From Centrapalus pauciflorus (lineage: Eukaryota > Streptophyta > Magnoliopsida > Asterales > Asteraceae): 64,000 bases of DNA. Below are positions 19,223 through 31,007 of this stretch, one piece after another (position 1 is the first letter of the stretch; the number at the start of each line of letters is the position of its first letter). Below the pieces are notes generated by a model. That model ran no database searches. It was not told where the DNA came from and was given only the letters and a program-made list of their open reading frames with translations. Both the position numbers and the translations under genes were made by a program. The stretch covers positions 1 through 64,000 of the forward strand of contig JAANYP010006920.1 of assembly GCA_020465985.1 (NCBI GenBank), written 5' to 3'.

Positions 19223-21143
19223 TGTAACATCCCTAATTTTCAATTATATGTAATTTGCAATTTTAAGGACTTAATTATTATGTTAATGGAATATTATATC
19301 AATTTAAGTTACTTTGATCATATTATCAGTAAAATAAGAAAATACGAAGTTGAGGGGTTTAGTGTGCAAATAAGTCAAAATACAAATAAAAAGGATGGAA
19401 AACCCTTCATTTCATCATTCCCACTCTCTCACTACTCTCTCTCTCTCTCTCTCTCTAAACAGTATCCTCTCTCTACTCTCTCTTTCTCTCGGCTTCATCC
19501 AAGAAACACACAAGAATCAGTAATTTCAAGTGCAAAAAGTTGGATTCAAGTTGCAATTTAGGAACTATAACTGCTACAACAAACGATTTGAGGTAAGAAT
19601 CACTCAAAACTTGCAATTTTATGATTATTAGTTCGGTTTTTATGAAAACCGATTTTTAAGATTATTGTTGCAATGTTGATGCATGTTGAATCTAAATATG
19701 GAGAAGTTTAAATCGAGTGTTAATGATGCAATGTACAAAATTTCAGATTCGAACTCCACTCCTAAGTATGATTTTTGAATTAGTGTGTGCTTTTAGTGTG
19801 TGTGTTCATCGAGACATGTAGAAAATGGACACAAATGGGTTGTTTTGGTACATAAGTGTTATGATATAAGTTGAAATAGTGTATTTAAGTTCATATTTAC
19901 TATTTTAGTTACTGAAACATGCAAAAATGGTCCAAACATAATTTCTGGAAAATCTGGAAAATTTACCAAGTATGAACTCGGTCCGGATCCATCCGAATTC
20001 GGATCCGTACCCAATCCGGACCAGAAGCCCATTTCGGACCAACAATGACTTCGGACCCCATACTCAATTCGGACCTGTCCCATTTCGGACCAAAGACCCC
20101 ACTTCGGATCAAACCCAATTCGGATCCAACTTATTTCAGACCAACACTCAAATTCGGACCATCTACAATTCGGACCATCCGAATTCGGATGTGGTCCGAA
20201 TTCAAATTACACTTGATTTTCAGAATTAAGTTTTAAGCAATTACTGACATTAATTCACTATTACACTTACTTTACAGATCATTGTGGTGTTATCAAAACA
20301 CACATTGATTCAGACACAAGTCACACTATACCAATCACTGTGAGTAACAGATTGTCATTCTAACATTTATTGTTTTTGCATTCATGTTTATATATTCAAT
20401 GGCATGTTCACATTGTTCATATACATCATTTGGCACTCGTACATGATTTGTTGTTATGATGCACACTCGTACTTGACATGTAACACACATGTAGCCAGCA
20501 TTCATTTGAAAGTGCATCTATTTACATCATGCTTGCACTGCATCATCATTACTTCATAATCTGATGCGACCTGGACTGGGGCGCTGACAGCAGGCCACTG
20601 TCGGGGACTGATCATCCCACTCGTTATCACGTCAGGTTCGGCACATCCCCGATCAGCATTTGAACTGCCAACCCCATGCTAGCAATGCATGGTTTACACA
20701 TACATTGATGCTTACACTGCCTGTTTTCACATACATGGGGCTTACACTGCCCATGGTTAAGCATTGCTTGTAAAGAAATAATTGTTGTTTGCATAATCTG
20801 TTATCTCACTAAGCTTTAGCTTACAGTTGACTCACAATGTTTTCAGGCAAAGGCAAAAGTGTAGCTGGACCTTCTACTTAAGCAATTCACTACAATATCC
20901 CGGAGACCTTAGAAGCTATTGGTACACTGACGTAGTAGCTTTGGGCTGGGATATATGACTTGTAAAACAATTATGATGTTGTAATAGTTAGACTTAATCA
21001 CTGTAGACATGTACTTTCATTGCTTTAGTGTGGATTTGCTTAATTCTGATTTAAGTATTCAATTTCAATTACCATGTTAAACTTTGGGTTGTTTGTTGAT
21101 CCTGGTGATTCCAATTATAATATCAAAGCAAGAGGGTGTCACA
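19223..21143 (+). repeat. Element F 3' LTR
   Basis: 1921 bp, TGTAACATCCCT to GGGTGTCACA. It keeps the Helitron empty site and a single copy of the 91 bp block. Its TTCGGACC array is at about 19980-20205 and the splice-like pair is GAG|GTAAGA (19593) and TTTTCAG|GC (20846). Confidence 0.95.
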
Positions 21144-21431
21144 TCATTGATACACAGGCGGCAGAACATCATAAGTGTTCTACAAATAACCGGCACCAAT
21201 TCATCCACGGTTTTTCCCTGATTTCAATTCTAATTGAAATCAAAATTACCCAACAGTAGGCAACATAACCGAAGGCAACAAAGTCAAGGCAACAGATTCA
21301 GGGCAACAACGGTTTACAAGAAAAGCAGTAAGCCCCTATCGAAATATATACTGTAAACCCTAAAAAATTCATATTTTCAATTTGAATCATAGGCATCAAG
21401 AATCAGAAAGATAGAACCTGATTCGAGAAGG

Positions 21432-21592
21432 CACCACCGTAGGAGATAACCACAGGCAGAACCACCATAGCTGTAGGAGAAAACCACGGGCAGAACCACC
21501 ATGGCCGTAGGAGAAAACCACGGGCAGAACCACCACCGCCGTAGGAGAAAACATGGGCAGAACAACCACCGCAGAAACACCACGGGGCAGAA
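21432..21592 (+). repeat. Minisatellite, about 34 bp unit, 4-5 copies
   Basis: The unit is roughly CACCACCGCCGTAGGAGAAA followed by ACCACGGGCAGAAC. Copies begin at about 21432, 21463, 21497 and 21531, and the last is truncated. Confidence 0.85.
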
Positions 21593-22071
21593 TCAACATA
21601 GAACCATCGTGAAACCACCATCACAGAACCACCACCACCGTAGAACCACCAATCGCCACCATCAAAAGAGGCAGCGATTAGGGTTCTTAGTTTTCCCCAA
21701 ATCAGAAACATATTATCAAAACCATAGTTCGTATATTTTTGCCCAAATCAGAGCGGTTATAGAAGAAGAACAACACCGAATCAAAGATTAGGGTTGCAAT
21801 AATTCAAAAGGAAGAGAGGCAACGATTGATAATAGGGAAGGATACGCCGGTTGAAGAAAAGAAGCAACGCTTCTGTTAGAAACAATTTCACAAAGCAGTA
21901 AAGTGAAAAGAGAAGAGAAGGGTCCAGAGAAGTGGAGCCCAACGCCATACGCATTCAGATCCAGAAAAGGATCCACACATTTTAGCCCAACAAAAAGGTT
22001 AGGTATTCTTATTAATACCTTATATTTTTAATTTTATTAGTAGAAATAAAATTAAATAAAAACCTTAGTTT

Positions 22072-22184
22072 TAATTTTATTATAACGTAACTTATAATAA
22101 AATTAGGTTTCAGAAAATAAATTATAACGTAACTTATAATTTATTATTGGTTTTAAAATTTTATAATTTATAAGATTTTAAAAT
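22072..22184 (+). repeat. Three consecutive hairpins in the element E leader
   Basis: 22072-22105 has perfect 14 bp arms and loop CGTAAC. 22116-22145 has perfect 12 bp arms and the same CGTAAC loop. 22151-22184 has 16 bp arms with one mismatch and a 2 nt centre. They end 318 nt before the gag ATG. Confidence 0.85.
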
Positions 22185-22502
22185 AGTGATACTTATAGAA
22201 ATTTAAACGCGCGAAGTATTACTGCTCTTTGATATAAGTTTTAATTTTTTAGAATTTATAGTTTTTCTTTAAAATTTAATTTTGTCATTTAATTATTAAT
22301 TAGTGACAAAATTTTATTTTAGTTCATTTTTATAATACGGCCAATTATAATTGTGAATCAAATAAGAAAAACATATAAAGAGTCAAATTAAATTTTAGAC
22401 TTAAGAAATAAGCCTGAAATTTGAAACCAGAAAATTTAGACTTAAGGCCTAAATTATTGTAGAAAGAATTTTATATAGAATTTATAAAATTCCATTTTAG
22501 AC

Positions 22503-24404
22503 ATGGGTGACAAATCAGGTAATGATAACAATAGAAAGGAGATAGGAAGAGTATCTCACTTTACCTGTCCTTTGTTAAAGACAACAAATTACACCATGTG
22601 GGCAATTAGAATGCAAGCAATTTTAGAAGCCAATGAATTGTGGGAAATGATAGAACCACAAGAAACAACTGAGGAAGATTTTAAGAAGGATAAAACGACA
22701 ATCGCCTATATTTATCAAGCACTTCCAGAAGACCAGTTGTTATTTATCTCAAAATTTAAGACTGCTAAAGACGTTTGGGATACATTAAAGACAAGACACA
22801 TAGGAGTAGATCGTGTTCAGCAAGCTAGGTTACAAACACTCAAGACAGAATTTGAGATGTTAAATATGAAAGAAAATGAGACAGTAGACTCTTTCATCAT
22901 GAAGATGACTAGTCTTACTAATAAGGCAGCTAGCCTAGGGTTAACATATGAAGACCCTGTACTCGTTAGAAAATTATTGAACGCAGTACCAGATAAGTTT
23001 CTACAGATAGTTGCATCTATAGAACAATACTCAGACCTAGACACAATGAATTTAGATGAAGCTGTTGGCAGACTAAAAACTTTTGAAGAAAGACTGAAAC
23101 TCAAAAGAGATAAGCATGTTGATAGTCAAGAGAGCTTAATGTTCACACAACATGTAGGTAGAGGTCAACACTTTAGAGGACGTGGTAAAAACAGATTTAA
23201 CCACTCAAGAGGTAGAGGTAATAATAGATTCAGATCAGACAGAAAGAATCATGAAACCTCACAAAATAATTTCAAGAAAGAATACAATAGCAACACAAAG
23301 AAGTTTACTACTGACTTAAGTAAAGTTCAATGCTATAAATGTAAGAATAATGGACATTTTGCATCCAAATGTCCACAGATAGGTCAAAATTCAGAACAGT
23401 CACACCTGATAGAAGAAGACCTAGAACCAACATTGCTTATGGCAACCATAGAAGAACACCAACAAATTTTATTGAATGAAGAAAATTTAGAGCCAAGTAG
23501 GTTACCTATAAACAATGAAGATACATTGTTCTTAGACAATGGAGCTAGTAACCATATGACAGGAATTAAGAGTCATTTCAACGAACTAAATGAAAAGATT
23601 ACAGGAAAAGTACGATTCGGAGATGGGTCGTACATAGATATCAAAGGGAAAGGATCTATACTTTTAGAATGTAAAAATATGGAACAAAGAATAATATCAC
23701 AAGTATATTATATGCCGAACCTTACTAGCAATATATTGAGTTTAGGACAACTCACAGAAAATGGATGCAGAGTAGTAATGGAAAGAAACCTACTACATTT
23801 TTACAATTCAAGTAACAAAATACTCTTGAGAGTAAAAAGATCAAAAAATCGTTTATACAAAGCAGACCTAAGATTAGGAAAGCCTGTATGCCTATTAAGC
23901 AACTTGCAAAATGAAGCATGGCTTTGGCATGCAAGATTAGGCCACTTGAATTTTAATTCTTTAAAGTCAATGGCATCAAAGAACTTAGTTCAAGGAATAC
24001 CCAATATTAAGAATAAGACAAGTATATGTGATATATGCTTAAAAGGAAAACATATTAGAACCTCATTTCCACAACAAACCCTAGCAAGATCAGAAACACC
24101 TTTAGAGTTAGTCTATGGAGATTTATGTGGTCCTATATCACCACCTACACCATCAGGAAAGAGATATATATTTTTACTAGTAGATGACTACTCAAGATAT
24201 ATGTGGGAATACTTTCTAAGTTCAAAAGATGAAGCACTTGAATACTTCAAGGAATTCAAATCAAGGGTAGAAAATGAATATAGAACTAAGATGAAGATTT
24301 TTAGAACAAATAGAGGAGGAGAATTCACTTCAAGTGATTTCTTAAAATACTGTAAAGATAATGGCATATTAAGACAGTTAACTGCACCATACTCACCACA
24401 ATAG
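22503..24404 (+). CDS. Gag, protease and integrase N-terminal half of element E (Copia)
   Basis: A 633-residue frame from ATG 22503. Gag with the Copia capsid-like region (TNYTMWAIRMQAILEANELW and KLLNAVPDKF), an Arg/Gly-rich stretch (about 215-245), a zinc knuckle CYKCKNNGHFASKC (about residue 278), protease LDNGASNHM (about 347), integrase zinc finger (HARLGHL...CDICLKGKH) and integrase core with VYGDLCGP. The second catalytic Asp is replaced: FRTNRGGEF (codon 24309-24311 AAT). The frame ends at TAG 24402-24404 inside the core, where a Gln codon is expected before NGVVERRN. These two changes disable integrase. Confidence 0.93.
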   Translation: MGDKSGNDNNRKEIGRVSHFTCPLLKTTNYTMWAIRMQAILEANELWEMIEPQETTEEDFKKDKTTIAYIYQALPEDQLLFISKFKTAKDVWDTLKTRHIGVDRVQQARLQTLKTEFEMLNMKENETVDSFIMKMTSLTNKAASLGLTYEDPVLVRKLLNAVPDKFLQIVASIEQYSDLDTMNLDEAVGRLKTFEERLKLKRDKHVDSQESLMFTQHVGRGQHFRGRGKNRFNHSRGRGNNRFRSDRKNHETSQNNFKKEYNSNTKKFTTDLSKVQCYKCKNNGHFASKCPQIGQNSEQSHLIEEDLEPTLLMATIEEHQQILLNEENLEPSRLPINNEDTLFLDNGASNHMTGIKSHFNELNEKITGKVRFGDGSYIDIKGKGSILLECKNMEQRIISQVYYMPNLTSNILSLGQLTENGCRVVMERNLLHFYNSSNKILLRVKRSKNRLYKADLRLGKPVCLLSNLQNEAWLWHARLGHLNFNSLKSMASKNLVQGIPNIKNKTSICDICLKGKHIRTSFPQQTLARSETPLELVYGDLCGPISPPTPSGKRYIFLLVDDYSRYMWEYFLSSKDEALEYFKEFKSRVENEYRTKMKIFRTNRGGEFTSSDFLKYCKDNGILRQLTAPYSPQ

Positions 24405-26051
24405 AATGGAGTTGTTGAACGTAGAAATAGTACTATACTTTCAACAACAAGATGTATGATGATATCAACAAACATGCCCCAGAATTTTTGGGCAGAAGCA
24501 GTTAGACATGCCATATATATCCTAAATTGTACACCTACTAAGTCTTTAGAAGATATTACTTCATATGAAGCCTTTAAGGGAAGGAAACCAGATCTAACAC
24601 ACCTTAGGATTTTTGGTTGCATAGCATATGCAAAAGTACCTTCTCAACACTTAACTAAGCTAGATGATAGAAGCAAACAAATGATATACCTTGGAACAGA
24701 ACCTGGATCTAAAGCATATCGCTTATTTAATCCAGAAACAAAGAAGATTTGTGTAAGTAGGGATGTAAAGTTTAAAGAAGATGAAATATGGAATTGGGAG
24801 GAATACACAAAGGAATTTGATTCAGAAGAACCTGAGTGGAGTGATTTTATTGTTGAAACCCAACAAGTCATAGAACCAGAAATTCAACCAGAAAATATTC
24901 CTCACACTCAAGATGAAACAACCTCATCAACCAACTCACCAAGATCACATTCATCAGATACAAATAATGAAACTCACACCCCTCAACAAACCAATACACC
25001 TATACATAGCCCAGATACTGCATCATCTTCAGATTCAAGAATAGTTTGTGCACCTATAAGAAGACACAGACCTTCAGATTCAAGGATTGATCATGAACCT
25101 ATAAGAGGATACAGACCTTTAAGTGATATATATGAAGAGTTATTATTAGTTGAAGATGAACCTAGAAACTACAAGGAAGCAGCACTGGATAATAAATGGA
25201 TTGAAGCTATGAAGGCAGAGATTGATTCTATCACTAATAACAATACATGGAGATTAACCACTTTACCTAGGAATCATAAAGCAATAGGTTTGAAGTGGAT
25301 ATTTAAGACAAAGAGAAATGCCAATGGAGAAATAGTTAAACACAAGGCAAGATTAGTAGCGAAAGGATACATACAAGAACATGGCATAGACTTTGAAGAA
25401 GTCTTTGCACCTGTAGCCAGAATTGAGACAATACGACTGATATTAGCACTGGCAGCTTACAATAAATGGGAAGTACACCATTTAGATGTAAAATCAGCAT
25501 TTTTACAAGGAGACTTACAAGAGGAAGTATATGTCTCTCAACCAGAAGGTTTTATACAGCCAAGACATGAAGGCAAGGTTTATAAACTCGCTAAAGCTCT
25601 ATATGGTCTAAGACAAGCACCACGAGCATGGTACACAAAATTAGATAAGACCCTGAAAGAGTTAGATTTTAGCAAGTGTGTGTTAGAACTCAAATTGACA
25701 AACCTTACAGAAGGAACTTATGTAGATGCTACTGAATATCGAAGCATAATTGGATGTTTACGATATTTACTACATACTAGACCCGACTTAAGTTACTCAG
25801 TTGGATTACTTAGTCGTTTTATGCAAGAGCCTCAAGAACAACATATGAAAGCTATCAAGCAAATTTTGAGGTACATCAAAGGAACTAAAGATTTTGGAAT
25901 ATCTTATGAATACAAAGGAGGAAACAAAATAGAAGGTTATAGTAACAGCATTTATGGAATTAATACACAAGAAGGAAAAGGAACAACAGGAATAGTTTTC
26001 TATTTTGGAACTTACCAATTAGCTGGAGTACACAGAAACAAGGAACAGTAG
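24405..26051 (+). pseudogene. Integrase end, RT and RNase H start of element E
   Basis: It continues in the same frame after the nonsense codon: NGVVERRN, FWAEAV, then RT fingers (LKWIFKTKRNANGEIVKHKA, VHHLDVKSAFLQG, ALYGLRQAPRAWY). After LDFSKC (about 25680) the sequence jumps to LTNLTEGTYVDATEYRSIIG, which is the region after the palm. Roughly 110-120 codons with the YVDD active site are missing. RNase H begins with GYSNSIYG where GYSDSDWAG is usual, losing acidic residues. Near 26015 a frameshift occurs, and the frame closes at 26051. RT activity is therefore impossible from this copy. Confidence 0.9.
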
Positions 26052-26413
26052 CATTATCATCATGTGAGTCAGAGTTTATTGCAGCCACAGCAGCAACAAC
26101 TCAAGCAATATGGTTAAAGAGATTACTGAGCAAGATTACAAATACTGAAGAACAGAAGATCAAGATTTATGTTGATAACAAGTCAGCAATAGCCTTAATG
26201 AAGAATCCAGTATTTCATGGAAGAAGCAAGCACATTGATATGAAGTACCACTTCATCAGAGAATGTGTTGAAAGAGAAGATTTGATAGTCGAGCACGTCA
26301 ACGGAGAAAAACAAAGAGCTGCAATACTTACTAAAGCACTACCAAGAATCAAGTTCGTCACAATGAGACAACTACTTGGAGTTGAAGACTTATCAAGCAA
26401 CAATCAAGATTAA
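26040..26413 (+). pseudogene. RNase H C-terminal part of element E
   Basis: In the shifted frame the conserved Copia end is readable: KQGTVALSSCESEF, IYVDNKSAIAL, RSKHIDMKYHFIRE. It ends SSNNQD and TAA at 26411-26413, directly before the polypurine tract. It is separated from the upstream frame by a one-base indel near 26015. Confidence 0.9.
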
Positions 26414-26422
26414 GGGGGAGAA
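26412..26422 (+). other. Polypurine tract of element E
   Basis: AAGGGGGAGAA lies immediately before the 3' LTR and overlaps the end of the pol stop codon. Confidence 0.93.
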
Positions 26423-26743
26423 TGATAGATTTAATCATGATTGTTAGACTAATATGTAATTTAGATTAGTCAATGTATTATTATTGTAATTAGTGAAAGT
26501 TTAGGGACTAGAATAGCAATTAAATTAAACCAAAAGGGTGTGTCTCTTCGTGAAAAGACACAACTATTCGAATAGTTTCCATGAAAGGTTGCGTCCTTTC
26601 AAACGCACCTTTTAGTTGTTGATAAATAGGTTCCTTAATCAAAATTGTAAATGTGTGAATTCGATGTTATGTTAATAAAGATCAAGTTATGATTATTCGA
26701 TCCTGTGCAATTTATTTTATCAAATAGATCCCCTTTCCCAACA
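26423..26743 (+). repeat. Element E 3' LTR
   Basis: TGATAGATTT to CCCAACA, 321 bp, with 7 visible differences from the 5' copy. Confidence 0.95.
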
Positions 26744-26748
26744 CGAGT

Positions 26749-26980
26749 CTGTTGTGAGACACATTGGTGGTTACATAGACTGAGCACCATCTGCAAGCTA
26801 CATCACCAGCTTAGGTATTGCAAGAAGGAATCTTGGGATTTCAAAGTTAATCAGCTTCTCCTCCTGAAATGACTAGCACTTGAAATACAGTATGTATATC
26901 AGTGAATTCAAATAACTATTCAAGATATTAAGATGGGTGGTCCATCTATACATTGACCTTGAACTAGTCCTTGTGTCTTG
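26749..26980 (-). other. Internal DNA of element C between E and D
   Basis: About 230 bp left between the E and D insertions. No coding motif was found on either strand. It joins to 11311-11401 on one side and to 35518 onward on the other once E and D are removed. Confidence 0.7.
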
Positions 26981-26985
26981 GAGTC

Positions 26986-28024
<1,039 letters not shown>

Positions 28025-28040
28025 TACTCCCACTTGTGTA
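28025..28040 (-). other. Polypurine tract of element D
   Basis: The minus strand reads ACACAAGTGGGAGTA next to the 3' LTR, a typical plant Copia-type tract. Confidence 0.75.
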
Positions 28041-30065
28041 AGACGACATACTGTCCTGCAGCATGCGCCTAAAGGAGGTCATGGCTAGACACTTTAGGCA
28101 ACCAAGGTCATAAAAACTCTGACTCCCATTCGGGCATTCTTATTGAAACAACCTTCCAAAAAGAAACTTAGGTTATATCCCATGCATCGCGATATATCAA
28201 TGTGAAAGCTAGGCATGGGTTAGATCAACCGTAGCAAACACGATTATATTTCTCGACTCCCTGATCTCATACTGCACTGTTACAGATAGAGTATAACACA
28301 TCAGTTCTGTCCGAGCATGGCCATGCATTTTTGTCAGTATCGATCGCCGAGGGGCCCAGAAATATTTTTTTTAGTTAAAAGAAGTTGCAAATCCCATATT
28401 GACTATCTAGGCCTCCAGCACGACTCCCACTTCAACCAGCCTCGAACCGTTATGATAACCCAGTTACGTATGACGTTAGGTTAGGCCAAGCGTACAACAA
28501 CACCCACACTAAAGTACGTAGACATCTCAGGTACTAAGGATTACCTTTTTGAGACGACTCATTACTATGATCCACAAAGTGGTCTCAATCGGTGGGTCAA
28601 TCCAATATTTGTTCGCGACAAATACCTGTGAATTTGGTCCAACCTTTGGTATATTCATCACCGATGAATATCAACCAAAAACCACAGTAGCCTTTTAATT
28701 CTCATTGTGGTTCCCATGACAACAAGCAACTATGGAATAGTTTTAGAATAACTTTAAATTTATTCTTGGATTTCTAAAACATGCAAAATAGAACGACATT
28801 AAAGATATGATGTTGATCTCCTTTATCTTAATAAACACAACATGACTTCCATCAATTTAATGCTACTGTTCCTTTATCAAAAGTAACGGTAATATGATCT
28901 ATCAAAAAATTAATTTCAGACATGATCTTAGTGGGAGTGTTCTCTAGTTAACTGACTTAACTTCCATTTCCGTTTATCTTTGAAAACTTACACTAGTTCT
29001 TTATTACAAGTTCTTGTAATATTATTCAAATCCATTTTGAATCTCCTTATAAATTTATATCCATTATCTTTAGAGGATCTGGTAAATCACTCATAAAGAC
29101 ACCAGGATTAAAATTTAGGAGCTCTAGCAATTCTGATTAATTGCTACTAGTGATACGTTTAGATGTTTAGTCTTGAATCTGACAGTATGCGGTTTATCTA
29201 TATCTTAACAAGATCTCTTAACTTCATAACATTGTGTTCAAAATTTATGATATGTATCCATAACCACCAGAACCTGGTTATCTACAACATTTCATCGTGG
29301 TATTCCATCAAGTTTGCCGACGAGTGTTTAAACAAGTCAGAGGCTTTACTTGACTAACCATCACACAAGTTGCATACATTTCACATGTGATAAAATGGAA
29401 TTACTTATCGTCTAAACAATCCTGACTTCTCAAGTTTTTTTATTGCATCTGACAACTTAAGTGAATTGACCTCTATGTAACTCTTTTACATTTAACTCTA
29501 CATTTTATTAGTTTCATCTATATAATCACGAATGACTATCCAACTCTTATAATCTATTGAACTAACTTTCAAGAATTAACAAGTTCAATGAAACTGCATT
29601 TGAACACTTGAAAAATTTCAACAGTATTACACAACAACGTATCTATAATATTCCATAACAACACAAATATCTATTATCTGAATTTTGACTACTAATTGAT
29701 CAATCTATATTGATTAGTTATCATCCAAACTTAACCTGGACCAATAGTCTATCATGGCACAACAATTTGAACAGGTAAATATTTAATAAACACTTTTATT
29801 CAAAAACCTTCAAATTTGTATCTCAAAAACAAATTATTCAAATGACTGTAAGTAAATTATCCAAGCACCATGATATGATAACATAGGCAATAAGTGGAGT
29901 AATCTTGAAAAAGATCTTCATGCTCCCACTGCTTTCGTCATGCCTCTTCACTTCTCTTTAGTTCCTGCAAACATTTTGCAAAAAAGCGTTAGTTCATTGG
30001 AAATCACATAACCAAGAACAGATACTTGAAGTCCCGGCACGTTCGGCCTTAATCCTTTTCAAGTA
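28041..30065 (-). other. Non-coding 3' region of element D (place where pol would be)
   Basis: About 2 kb with no ORF above 60 codons on the element's strand and no protease, integrase or RT motif that I can recognise. The part next to the LTR (28041-28700) is less AT-rich and could hold cis signals for replication. Confidence 0.65.
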
Positions 30066-31007
30066 TTTAGGACAAATCCTCTTCTAGTGCCCAGTTTCCT
30101 GACACTCAAAGAATTTGTCAATCTTGGCTTTGACTTTTGGTCTTAGGCTTCGACTGCTCTTCAGCTTTGGCCTTTGGCTTGGGAACTTGCTTTCCCTTCC
30201 GTCTCTTTCCTTTTCTTATCTTTTTAATCCTTCCCTCTTTGACCATCAACACATCCTTAGGCTTCTCAGAAGGCTTCAGGCCCATGCTCTCTTCAGCAGT
30301 CTGGAGCATCTGATGTAGCTCACTAATCGTCTTCTCCATATTATGCATACTGTAATTAATTACAAATTACTTAAAGTCCTTCGATGAGGAATTGAGAATC
30401 AGATCCGTGGCCATCTCCTGTGTAATGGGATACCCAAGCCTGCTAAGATGATCCAGATTACCCTTCTTCTTCAGTACATGGGGTCTGACAGCTGTTCCTT
30501 CTGCCATTTTGCAGGAGTTCAGAGCCCTAGTCGTATTATATCTCTTAATCCGAGCCTTAGTCTGGAACATATCATTTAGCTAGCGATACATCTGGTAAGC
30601 TGGGACATCCATAAGGTTAGTCTGCAGCTCAGATGTAATGTCGCTAGCATTAGACAGGCAACATCAACCGCATCCTCAGAGTGCTTCTTGTGGAGATTTC
30701 TCTCCTCAACAGTAGCAGTCTCTGCAGGAGCAGGTCCTAGTTCCCTTTCCAGAACATACGACTTTCGCTCCATTCTCAGAACAATCGTCAGATTACCTTC
30801 CCAGTCTAGGAAATTATTTCCTTTGAGTTTTTCTTTGTCCAGAATGGATCTCAGAGTGGCAGTGTTGTGCATTTGAGAGGGATTTGTAATAGGAGGAGGT
30901 GGAGGAAGGAGGTTGACGTTATCATTGTTATCGTTGTTGTTGTTGTTGTTGTTGTCATTGTTGTTGTTATTGTTTAAACTGCTTCTACCTCTGCCTCTTC
31001 CAACCAT
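30066..31007 (-). pseudogene. Copia-type gag of element D (broken)
   Basis: Three consecutive minus-strand frames make up one decayed gag. 31007-30576 starts MVGRGRGRSSL, then a poly-Asn tract (GTT/AAC repeat on DNA), then the Copia gag signature LRSILDKEKLKGNNFLDWEGNL. 30570-30367 has TRALNSCKMAEGTAVRPHVL and GYPITQEMATDLIL. 30348-30118 has MEKTISELHQMLQTAEES and a Lys-rich tail. The zinc knuckle is at 30066-30115 (FECQETGH, stop, KRICPKYLKR). The knuckle stop plus breaks near 30572 and 30355 disable it. The family role is RNA packaging and particle formation. Confidence 0.85.

Larger units (their letters stand above)
11840..21143 (+). mobile_element. Element F: Ty3/gypsy chromovirus nested in element E
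   Basis: 5' LTR 11840-14343, 3' LTR 19223-21143, primer site 14349-14360, gag from 14550, pol to 19185 and target duplication TCATT at 11835-11839 and 21144-21148. It lies in the leader of element E, between primer site and gag. The LTRs differ in length by 583 bp, explained by a 492 bp Helitron and a 91 bp duplication in the 5' copy. Coding regions have a frameshift in gag, a changed protease motif, an intron-like insert in RT and a nonsense codon in integrase. C-terminal chromodomain present. Related to G here (same gag start context as C, similar pol). Confidence 0.95.
21144..22502 (+). other. Leader of element E (right part), non-coding
   Basis: With 11742-11839 this forms an unusually long leader of about 1.45 kb for a Copia element with 321 bp LTRs. 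It holds a minisatellite (21432-21592), GC-richer sequence with two GATTAGGGTT motifs (about 21676 and 21786) that looks like captured host leader DNA, and three AT-rich hairpins (22072-22184). I see no ORF with a recognisable product; the frames across 21377-21791 are low-complexity readings of the minisatellite. Confidence 0.7.
11407..26743 (+). mobile_element. Element E: Ty1/Copia LTR retrotransposon, split by element F
   Basis: LTRs are 11407-11727 and 26423-26743, both 321 bp, with a 5 bp target duplication CGAGT at 11402-11406 and 26744-26748. Primer site 11730-11741, gag-pol from 22503, polypurine tract 26412-26422. The order gag-PR-IN-RT-RNaseH defines Copia. By eye the LTRs differ at 7 of 321 positions (about 2%), so insertion is fairly recent. 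The leader is interrupted by gypsy element F (11840-21143). Without F the element would be about 6.0 kb. It is defective: nonsense codon, frameshift and a deletion across the RT active site. Confidence 0.95.

Noticed and set aside
21377..21711. Minus-strand frames rich in Gly, Trp and Phe across the E leader
   Set aside because: They arise from translating a 34 bp minisatellite; all frames stay open through the repeats and none has independent support.
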